Assembly: GCA_030142905.1 (NCBI GenBank)
Contig: JASJOG010000113.1
Span: 575,501-639,500, forward strand
Source of the DNA: Heliopora coerulea
Lineage: Eukaryota; Cnidaria; Anthozoa; Scleralcyonacea; Helioporidae
DNA length: 64,000 nt
Reading direction: 5' to 3'
Part shown: piece after piece, positions 61,401 to 64,000 of the stretch
Position numbering within the stretch: the stretch's first letter is position 1
Layout of the letters: every line of letters begins with the position of its first letter
Made by a program: the position numbers and the translations under genes
The notes under the pieces: generated by a model
Told to the model about the DNA's origin: nothing
The model's input: the letters and a program-made list of their open reading frames with translations, nothing else
Databases searched by the model: none

Positions 61401-63764
61401 AAGGAGAAAAAGAAAAGTTAGGGGAAAGATAGGAAGGAATGAAAGAAGGAAAAAAGAGTAAAAGTAAGAAGGATTACCATAGTTAAAAATCTAACCAATG
61501 GTCTCATGAGGGAAAGTGAAAACGATTTATTGGTGTTTAATGTAGCAGTAATATGGTACCCAATTCACATTGCTTAAACGATAATTCAGAGTCAGCAATT
61601 AGACAAGAAGGCATCTGGTTACTATGAATGTTACAACCTAATATACAAATGTAAACTGACCTTCTGGTCGATGAACTGTTCGATTGGCTGGTGGTCCGAC
61701 GCCATGTTTGTTGGCAGCGTATACCTCGATATTGTACGTATAGCCCCAGTCAAAGGTATTAAAGGAAACTGTGTAGTTGTCATGACCAGTGGCTGGTACA
61801 ATGATAGATCTCCACTCGAACTTCGTTGGAATTCCATAGTCATTGTATCTCACAATGTAGTACAGTACGTTCCCAGCGTGAGGGTTTCGTACGAAGTTGA
61901 ACGTCAATTTATAATGCTGATTAAAATCAGGAGTTTTGGTGTTTGTGATGATAGACGGAGTTCCAGGTACTTTTGCTAGAACAAAAAACAAAAATACATA
62001 AGATAATACTAAATCCGGTTAACGAATTTCTAAGACTATATTCAATTCAAGTTTCTTTCTTCTCTATAATCCAACGCCACATTAAAGTACATGACACTCC
62101 AGTCGAATATTGAACTACAAGACTAATAATACTGGAGTCTTTTGTTAAGTAGTTCATTTCTTAAATAACTGAACGTGAAGATCATCCAACCCACAAACAC
62201 TTGTACTGTAGACCTACTCTCTACCAACTGAATCACTTGGTCCCACTAGCCACAACTTTAATACTCTAGTTCACGGCTCAGTTAAATGAATTACAAAGCC
62301 AAGATAACGTACAAACGTTTGTACCTGCACTTTAACTTTTACTACCTAAGCTATGAGGTAAAGTAACCTCCGAACTCTTGTCCAAACTGAGCTAAAAAAC
62401 CGCTCAACACACAGCCTTGCAAGTCTAGCGGAATATTCGACCAACTAAGCAACAAAGACATTTAATTCACAACTATTGATCTTCCAGTCAAACAACCCAC
62501 AACGAGGTAATCTATAAATGTCCTACCATCTCAGCTACCACTTGTTTCAACTCACAACGTTGTTACGCCTGTTCACCATACACATTCACTGCCTGAACGC
62601 TGTAAAATCACGACAGGTAGAGCATTGTGAAAAAATGATTAAAGTGACTGATTACCTTTGTCGAAAGGTCTGTATTTTCCGTCTGAAAAAAATAGCGGAT
62701 GTTTTTTTTTTTTTAAATTGACCTTGAAGACGTTTTTATAACATTTACTATTATTAAAGCAGTCTTTATGGCATAATATTAGCTAAGAGCGAGGTATATA
62801 CATGAAAATATTTATGAATATACATGTATGAATATACAATGTATATACATGAAAATACAGTTTAAAATTTGAATTTATATTTAAATTGAAAATTTCATAT
62901 TCAATCATATTTGAATTGAAAATTTCATATGTGAAAATGTTCCAATTCTATGTTTTTCTATTGTGAAAGAACCTGTGAAATTTTTGTGTGGGATGTTTCA
63001 TAAAAAATGAACAGATCAACCTGATAAAAGGGAAAAAAAGCAATAGTTCTTTCTGGCTTGTCAGCGACATGCACATAATGCCCGTTTGATCCAGATGAGG
63101 TCTTACGATTGAGTATCGTGCACCAACAACAAAGCTTAAACAAGATAATACCTCTTTATCATAAGATCTGTTAGTATAGCAATATATAACGTTTCCTCAG
63201 CCATCTAATTTCCTGCATCTCAATGTTGAGAACATTTCATAGTCGGCCAGGTGATTACCCTTTTAACTTCCAATTTCTTTTCTTTTGTTCTTTGTTCCCT
63301 CTTCGTTTTCCCTTTGTCCTCGCACTGGTTCTTTTCTTGTTAGGTGTCAGATATATCGGACACTGGATGCATTTAATGGTTAACGACTTCATTCTTGTCA
63401 CGGGCTCAGAAAAGGATTCCGTGCTTAAGACTTGAGAAGCATGCGCAGTTATGATTTACTAAGACCAACTACCACAAACTTTACCGAACAAAAAAATGAG
63501 TTAACTTCACTGAAACCTTTGTCTGAAAAGAATTATCTTGTTTTCATATTTACCGAAAAACTGGCACCAGCGTCCTGTATAGTTGGATTTGCAGCCACAT
63601 TCCGTCGACAAAATGTTAGATGAGTCGCCAAGTTTTAAATCAACGCACTCCCCGCGGTCACCACAAGGTTGTAAAATTTCACAAGTTGTTGTCTGAGAAA
63701 CAACCAGGCCAACTGGTTGGAGCAGTAGGTAAGTAAGAAACACCAAAAGATGTTTCAAGAACAT
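37016..63764 (-). CDS. EGF-FN3-Ig5-TSP1-discoidin-TSP1x5 single-pass membrane receptor (19 exons)
   Basis: This is the gene-level entry; the exons are listed separately. Joined in order, the 19 exons give 4,269 nt, or 1,422 residues plus stop, with matching phases at every junction. Predicted layout: signal peptide 1-23, EGF 27-70, FN3 71-175, Ig 176-271, 272-385, 386-475, 476-576 and 577-673, TSP1 674-725, F5/8 type C 726-889, TSP1 890-956, 957-1013, 1014-1070, 1071-1127 and 1128-1184, membrane span about 1192-1212, cytoplasmic tail to 1422. The second Ig resembles Ig2 of the L1/contactin group (inference). The domain families are known for adhesion, matrix binding and axon guidance. The ligand is unknown. 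FN3 lying before the Ig block is unlike L1 or contactin. No orthologue is recognised. Confidence 0.85.
38091..38160 (-). repeat. tRNA-derived repeat (SINE head or tRNA pseudogene)
   Basis: On the minus strand an exact A box (TAGCTCAGTTGG at 38,130-38,141) is followed about 30 bp on by a poor B box (GTCTCAAGTTCGC). The acceptor stem cannot be formed, so a functional tRNA is unlikely. Confidence 0.55.
38300..38615. repeat. AT-rich minisatellite with a TA microsatellite
   Basis: About five diverged copies of a unit containing GAAACTTACATATGATAATAT and GGAAGCTT occur here, with a pure TA run at about 38,421-38,454. Confidence 0.75.
38648..38744 (-). CDS. Exon 18: transmembrane segment
   Basis: This 97-nt exon encodes LLEKNLPLLAGGGGG followed by VLLLLILIICCCCRAC, a single membrane span with a glycine run and four cysteines at the inner face that could be palmitoylated (inference). 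Donor CG/GTAAGT, phase 2. A second in-frame acceptor (CTGGCAG at 38,712-38,713) would start the exon at 38,711, drop 11 residues and leave a very short hydrophobic stretch, so the longer form is preferred. Confidence 0.78.
39047..39287. mobile_element. Inverted-repeat element enclosing a tRNA-like sequence
   Basis: Arms of about 54 bp (39,047-39,102 and 39,232-39,287) are nearly perfect inverted copies containing CTACACTGCCGAA. Between them lies a tRNA-like stretch at 39,165-39,235. The 10-mer ATTAAAGAAA occurs just left (39,041) and right (39,321), a candidate target duplication of retroposon length. No coding frame. Confidence 0.65.
39165..39235 (+). other. tRNA-like sequence, probably not functional
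   Basis: The 71-nt stretch has a perfect 7-bp acceptor stem (GACTCGA/TCGAGTC), a D arm with GCTC/GAGC, and a T arm with TTCAAAT. The anticodon stem has only three good pairs. An AGT anticodon would be read in the loop. It sits inside an inverted-repeat element, so a tRNA-derived repeat is more likely than a working tRNA. Confidence 0.55.
39429..39599 (-). CDS. Exon 17: TSP1 repeat 6
   Basis: The exon encodes GGWSSWSKWSVCSASCGSG, RLRSCRKPKPKHGGKKC and MIPCEG. It is the last extracellular module. Acceptor CTTGCAG, donor GTGAGG, phase 1-1. Confidence 0.92.
40077..40247 (-). CDS. Exon 16: TSP1 repeat 5
   Basis: This is the duplicate of exon 15, with only a few residue changes (for example GEKVSKTKCND against GENVSKTKCDN). 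The full set of TSP1 tryptophans and cysteines is intact. Donor GTAAGG. Confidence 0.93.
40458..40884. mobile_element. 427-bp foldback MITE, TA target duplication
   Basis: This is an almost full-length palindrome, with CACCTTTTGCTGTTCATTACC-like left end and CACCGTTTGCTG as the complemented right end. TA lies at 40,456-40,457 and 40,885-40,886. The matching point in the duplicated copy B has a single TA, which proves the limits. It belongs to the family of 34,991 and 44,861. Confidence 0.92.
41556..42346 (-). repeat. Tandem segmental duplication, copy B (with exon 15)
   Basis: This is the duplicate of copy A. It lacks the foldback insertion and preserves the empty target site at TA 42,122-42,123. 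Confidence 0.9.
41742..41912 (-). CDS. Exon 15: TSP1 repeat 4
   Basis: The exon encodes GGWTTWSSWTVCSTSCGSG, CSNPEPKHGGRKC and IPCPG. It is nearly identical to exon 16 in coding and flanking intron sequence, so it is one half of a recent 790-bp tandem duplication. Donor GTAAGG. Confidence 0.93.
42530..42700 (-). CDS. Exon 14: TSP1 repeat 3
   Basis: This exon is 171 nt, phase 1-1. It has the full TSP1 pattern WTSWSAWSTCSASCDTG, RNRSCTNP, GGLEC and a final ACEG. The WxxWxxW run and CSASCDTG match known C-mannosylation and O-fucosylation sites. Donor GTAAGT. The same 171-nt size and phase occurs in exons 15-17, which suggests exon duplication. Confidence 0.92.
42745..43120. repeat. GACA/GATA tetranucleotide repeat tract
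   Basis: Imperfect GACA, GATA and GACG repeats fill most of this interval beside exon 14. The Cys/Ser/Leu-rich frames read from the complement (42,522-43,276) are products of the repeat, except for the TSP1 part at 42,530-42,700. Confidence 0.85.
43201..43462. mobile_element. 262-bp hAT-type MITE
   Basis: The terminal inverted repeats are CAGTGGCGCAACTA and its near complement. They are flanked by a perfect 8-bp duplication, GCAGAGAA, at 43,193-43,200 and 43,463-43,470. Eight-base duplications and CAGTGGCG ends fit hAT elements. Non-coding. Confidence 0.92.
43648..43848 (-). CDS. Exon 13: TSP1 repeat 2
   Basis: This phase 1-1 exon has 67 codons. It has WSEWSPWSDC and RVRQCNRN but lacks the CxxSCGxG motif, and it is longer than the other repeats. 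Donor AA/GTAATG; a second phase-1 GT nine bases further is possible, so the last few residues are uncertain. Confidence 0.8.
44861..45284. mobile_element. 424-bp foldback MITE, same family
   Basis: A palindromic element with CACC and GGTG ends, flanked by TA (44,859-44,860 and 45,285-45,286). The centre holds complementary ATTAGGGATAAT and ATTATCCCTAAT segments. It is similar along its length to the copy at 40,458. Confidence 0.9.
45660..45890. repeat. TAAAA/TGAAA pentanucleotide tract
   Basis: Imperfect A-rich pentamers (AAAAT, GAAAT) fill this stretch of intron 12. Confidence 0.8.
45890..46197. repeat. A-rich minisatellite of AAAAACAAAAGAAAAC units
   Basis: About 20 copies of a 16-18-bp unit are made only of A, C and G on the plus strand. 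Long Phe-rich frames on the minus strand (45,637-46,313) come only from this repeat. Confidence 0.88.
46563..47170 (+). mobile_element. 5'-truncated CR1/L2-like LINE, reverse transcriptase C-terminus and 3' end
   Basis: The plus-strand frame at about 46,566-46,994 encodes CDIVWSNSDKTYLDSLLRLQ, QKRGARIIL, ELGWLPLTERW, CINGFCPSYL and YNTRGRSN. This is the conserved region after the reverse transcriptase of CR1/L2-type non-LTR elements (family knowledge). Only the last about 140 residues remain. An AT-rich 3' UTR ends in a TTA microsatellite at about 47,144-47,167, typical of such tails. It lies antisense in intron 12 of the receptor gene. Confidence 0.85.
47171..47985 (-). other. Intron 12, 5' part, nothing recognised
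   Basis: I see no exon signal or repeat in this part. Frames at 47,623-47,907 plus and 47,753-47,890 minus have no domain. Confidence 0.5.
47986..48133 (-). CDS. Exon 12: F5/8 type C domain, last part
   Basis: The exon opens in phase 0 after ATTTTTAG. It reads VFEGNSLEYPTRVHHFD, FVRIYVESYS and then PCMRVELLGC, the signature end of a discoidin domain. The main open frame is hidden by another frame, so it is easily missed. The donor GTTGGG is weak. It is chosen because it gives the phase-1 end that exon 13 needs. Confidence 0.85.
48353..48696 (-). CDS. Exon 11: F5/8 type C (discoidin) domain, first part
   Basis: Starting in phase 1, this exon encodes CSRGIGLENG (usual form C-x-x-x-L-G-M-x-x-G), then WCGLVNLPSDEQNYLQIQIG, TGIATQTMG and FSMDATGWF, the standard discoidin core. 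Donor AAG/GTAATT in phase 0. Discoidin domains bind carbohydrate, phospholipid or collagen in other proteins. The ligand here is unknown. Confidence 0.9.
48697..49919 (-). other. Intron 10, with an unassigned 81-codon frame and a GT-rich tract
   Basis: The plus strand at 49,435-49,850 is rich in GGT and GGGG runs, a weak candidate for a quadruplex. A GC-richer stretch at 49,170-49,415 carries an 81-codon minus-strand frame (MKRILPQVFHGGGS start) that matches nothing I know and has no matching splice sites. Confidence 0.5.
49920..50075 (-). CDS. Exon 10: TSP1 repeat 1, degenerate
   Basis: This exon has 52 codons, phase 1-1. It starts GGWRWSLWRFC and continues with RTGICRNPVPKYGGKYC, so it is a TSP1 repeat. 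Only four cysteines are present, and the CxxSCGxG fucosylation motif and the last cysteine pair are missing. Donor GTAGGT. The last base joins the first two bases of exon 11 to give the Asp before CSRGIG. Confidence 0.83.
50465..50755 (-). CDS. Exon 9: Ig domain 5
   Basis: This phase 1-1 exon has 97 codons. GGTATLTCMPRP gives the first cysteine, TILWENLP the tryptophan, and NMNLSCIIASE the second cysteine. The tyrosine usually two before that cysteine is leucine here. Acceptor CTTCCAG, donor GTATGT. Confidence 0.88.
50985..51350. mobile_element. 366-bp MITE with long terminal inverted repeats
   Basis: About 62-bp termini (50,985-51,046 and 51,289-51,350) are nearly identical inverted copies that begin CTAGAA and contain GTGTGGAGACTGGGACTGG. 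The core holds head-to-head telomere-like runs (GTTAGGGTTAGG and ACCCTAATCCTAACCCC). No clear target duplication. It ends 45 bp short of exon 8. Confidence 0.85.
51396..51562 (-). CDS. Exon 8: Ig domain 4, second half
   Basis: Starting in phase 2 after GTTAAATAG, this exon encodes NGKPVSYSLHNGSLVIPSV and SGVYQCDVL, completing an Ig with about 60 residues between its cysteines. Donor GTATGT, phase 1. A second acceptor at 51,653-51,654 (TTTACAG), also phase 2, would add 30 codons in frame with an extra cysteine. Confidence 0.78.
51563..53057 (-). other. Intron 7 (GC-AG) with TTATTG and ATTATC repeats
   Basis: Simple repeats lie at about 52,150-52,262 (TTATTG) and 52,366-52,441 (ATTATC). The Cys- or Ile/Val-rich plus frames there are artefacts. 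Nothing else was recognised. Confidence 0.65.
53058..53193 (-). CDS. Exon 7: Ig domain 4, first half, GC splice donor
   Basis: This exon is 136 nt, phase 1 to phase 2. It carries GTSLALKCGNG and KVWWYFNGKTLEE, the first cysteine and tryptophan of an Ig. The only phase-2 exit that joins exon 8 is AAAG/GCAAGA, a GC donor. The one usable GT nearby (TCT/GTCAAG, below 53,010) is phase 0 and would not fit. Confidence 0.75.
53194..53924 (-). other. Intron 6
   Basis: No element is recognised. A GC-richer patch around 53,530-53,640 and an AT-rich TAAA tract at about 53,760-53,836 stand out. Confidence 0.5.
53925..54091 (-). CDS. Exon 6: Ig domain 3, second half
   Basis: The exon starts in phase 2 after TTCCTAG and ends in phase 1 at GTGATA. 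It encodes YTTVIRWIKGEG, then a strand with YGRVLRIKNL and the closing DSGSYTCVIYV. The residues are the classic C-strand tryptophan and the D-x-G-x-Y-x-C of an Ig domain. Confidence 0.88.
54154..54375. repeat. CAAT tetranucleotide repeat
   Basis: Imperfect CAAT/CAGT units run for about 220 bp in intron 5. The rest of the intron, 54,376-55,222, shows nothing recognisable. Confidence 0.9.
55223..55325 (-). CDS. Exon 5: Ig domain 3, first half
   Basis: This 103-nt exon is too short to stand out as an open frame but is well supported. A pyrimidine tract and CTTCCCAG lead into it, and the donor is CCAG/GTAAGC. It encodes an A-B strand half ending NAAEFYCSAQS, with the first Ig cysteine. It starts in phase 1 and ends in phase 2, exactly fitting exon 6, which supplies the tryptophan and second cysteine. 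Confidence 0.85.
55326..56908 (-). other. Intron 4, 3' part, nothing firm
   Basis: No exon was found. The stretch 56,800-56,908 (GCGAAAATTAAC-like) and its continuation after 59,356 (CGCGAAATTAAC) may be the two sides of an older repeat broken by the element at 56,909. Confidence 0.4.
57546..58031 (-). CDS. HIRAN-like domain protein carried by the Tigger-type element
   Basis: This frame of 161 residues has an ATG at 58,029-58,031. The segment GYHVYKEYW, then LELQDEHDNEQDKNAIAV (residues 37-55) and GDVVGHIPRALA (59-70) fits the HIRAN fold, which in HLTF/Rad5 binds 3' ends of single-stranded DNA (established for those proteins). The C-terminus GRKKKARKR (153-161) looks like a nuclear localisation signal. 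There is no helicase or nuclease part. The start lies 207 bp from the divergent gene at 58,239, so the two may share a promoter. HIRAN is recognised by pattern only. Confidence 0.7.
   Translation of the reverse strand: MSGPMENISCTKVIEVPSWIKGYHVYKEYWRIKIDEVLELQDEHDNEQDKNAIAVIKEGDVVGHIPRALASTNHGNGIVRHFLAKSGSEAEAKVMGTAVNRGGGYGMDIPCIYKFMGQEKNIDLLSKLLDIPNNLSVRVEMECGQKRTAEESGRKKKARKR
58239..58433 (+). CDS. 64-residue protein with C-terminal PIP box, carried by the Tigger-type element
   Basis: A basic start (CKRKRQ), a predicted helix (MQDALDFLEQKG, ANELARVICQAQTDWLE) and a C-terminal QRKLADFFK are seen. Residues 52-59 match the PCNA-interacting consensus Q-x-x-L-x-x-F-F. Pogo-type transposases are known to bind PCNA through such a motif, so this could be a freed transposase tail. 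No DNA-binding or DDE part is present. It is divergent from the HIRAN-like gene within the same element. Confidence 0.6.
   Translation: MSSNCKRKRQAISSMQDALDFLEQKGNSKTANELARVICQAQTDWLECRKNQRKLADFFKPKET
59663..60004 (-). CDS. Exon 4: Ig domain 2, L1/contactin Ig2-like
   Basis: This phase 1-1 exon has 114 codons. It shows GKPFELPCPSHVP, IKWSGN, SNGSLYFTYV and DGIRCNLG. The pairing of P-x-x-L-P-C-P near the first cysteine with NGSLYF before the second resembles Ig2 of L1-family and contactin proteins (family knowledge; not searched). Donor GTACGA. Confidence 0.88.
60005..60110. promoter_or_regulatory. Cluster of three CRE-like sites in intron 3
   Basis: TGACGTCA occurs at 60,030-60,037 and 60,090-60,097, and TGACGTAA at 60,050-60,057. 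The starts are 20 and 40 bp apart. TGACGTCA is the full CREB/ATF palindrome. The cluster lies 26-93 bp upstream of exon 4 on the coding strand. Function as an enhancer or internal promoter is inference. Confidence 0.5.
60646..60933 (-). CDS. Exon 3: Ig domain 1
   Basis: A complete I-set Ig is carried on one phase 1-1 exon of 96 codons. Key residues are the first cysteine in QLFCRAQG, the tryptophan in YSWYLNGK, and the tyrosine-corner cysteine in GSYRCMATNAWG. The acceptor is TTTTTAG and the donor GTAACT. Confidence 0.9.
61140..61470. repeat. Polypurine tract (GAAA-rich)
   Basis: About 330 bp of intron 2 is almost wholly A and G on the plus strand (AAAGAAAGAAAG units), and so polypyrimidine in the transcript. 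Mirror-symmetric parts could form triplex DNA. Confidence 0.85.
61661..61975 (-). CDS. Exon 2: fibronectin type III domain
   Basis: This phase 1-1 exon has 105 codons. The FN3 pattern is clear: VPGTPSII at the start, a YYIVRYNDYG strand, the W of FEWRSI, then YTYNIEVYAANKHGVGP near the end, which is the usual Y-x-(x)-V-x-A-x-N-xx-G-x-G pattern. Acceptor TTCTAG and donor GTCAGT are visible. Confidence 0.88.
62210..62545 (-). repeat. Run of degenerate tRNA-like units
   Basis: On the minus strand, A-box-like motifs recur: TAGCTGAGATGGTAG (about 62,540), TTAGTTGGTCGA (62,450), TAGCTCAGTTTGGAC (62,395), TAGCTTAGGTAGTA (62,350) and TTCAGTTGGTAGAG (62,235). Some are followed by GGGTTG-type B-box remnants. 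None folds into a complete tRNA. Confidence 0.45.
62546..63553 (-). other. Intron 1, 5' part, nothing recognised
   Basis: AT-rich DNA with short tandem copies of TATACATGAA and TTGAAAATTTCATAT (62,800-62,935). No exon or known element was seen. Confidence 0.5.
63554..63764 (-). CDS. Exon 1: signal peptide and EGF-like domain
   Basis: This exon encodes 70 residues. A hydrophobic leader (MFLKHLLVFLTYLLL) is followed by an EGF-like domain with six cysteines and the typical CGDRGEC and YTGRWC segments. The ATG at 63,762-63,764 is chosen because it starts the leader directly and has G at -3. The frame can be extended upstream only from a TTG at 63,812, which is unlikely to be used. Donor GTAAAT, phase 1. 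Confidence 0.85.
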
Positions 63765-63900
63765 TTCCCTTACTGTTCGTATATTTGCATCTTTAACAAT
63801 TAGACAATGCAATTAAAACTAATTGACTGATGACATCATTTTATGACGTCAAGTAATCGCCTGATTGCTGCGGTGCATTGTGGGTTTCCATTTACGGGCT
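63765..63900 (-). promoter_or_regulatory. Putative promoter and 5' UTR of the receptor gene
   Basis: Upstream of the ATG on the minus strand are an octamer ATGCAAAT (63,783-63,790), a CRE-related TGATGTCA (63,831-63,838) and a full CRE TGACGTCA (63,844-63,851). No TATA box is clear. The transcription start cannot be located. Confidence 0.4.
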
Positions 63901-64000
63901 GGAGCACAGTATTTGTCGGACATAAAACCAAAGACTTGAGCGAGCTTTTTAGAATGTACAGAACGTTTTAAGGGACCCTTTCCCAATGCTTTAACATTTC

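Noticed and set aside
37016..63764. Allorecognition (Alr-like) receptor
   Set aside because: Known Alr proteins have V-set-like Ig domains and no TSP1, discoidin or FN3. Nothing here supports that assignment.
63765..63812. Upstream extension of exon 1 from TTG
   Set aside because: It is not an ATG, and it would put a charged stretch before the signal peptide.

Overview
The window is animal nuclear DNA, most likely from an anthozoan cnidarian such as a stony coral or sea anemone. That is inferred from the gene's domain set (EGF, FN3, Ig, TSP1 and discoidin), its mostly phase-1 introns, its AT-rich long introns, and the mix of MITEs, tRNA-derived repeats, a CR1/L2-like LINE tail and a pogo/Tigger-like element. 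No bacterial gene organisation, CRISPR array or rRNA was seen.

The left half, 1 to about 33.85 kb, is one tandem satellite array. The monomer is 168 bp, there are about 200 head-to-tail copies, and no reading frame stays open. The first 16 kb carries marked variants arranged in higher-order periods of 3,527, 2,687 and 2,353 bp. The part from 16.3 kb on is more uniform, with a 3,866-bp period around 25-32 kb. Copies decay toward the right edge. From 33.98 to 37.0 kb there are two hairpin-forming repeats, a 1.5-kb foldback element and unassigned AT-rich DNA.

The right half, 37.0 to 63.8 kb, holds one large gene on the minus strand. I could assemble it in 19 exons. Every junction agrees in phase, and the lengths sum to 4,269 nt, an exact multiple of three (1,422 residues plus stop). 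The predicted type I membrane protein runs signal peptide, EGF, FN3, five Ig domains, TSP1, F5/8 type C (discoidin), five TSP1, one membrane span, and a proline-rich tail with SH3-type motifs and a repeated TYGGL module. It looks like a cell-adhesion or guidance-type receptor. I do not recognise a named orthologue.

The introns are crowded with mobile DNA: two TA-flanked foldback MITEs of one family (a third, longer member lies in the 3' flank), a hAT MITE with a perfect 8-bp target duplication, a MITE with a telomere-like inverted core, a LINE 3' end, tRNA-derived repeats and many simple repeats. Intron 4 holds the most unusual piece. It is a 1.48-kb pogo/Tigger-type element that lacks a transposase but carries two divergent small genes, one HIRAN-like and one ending in a PCNA-binding (PIP) box. 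It lies nested inside a second, hAT-like element.
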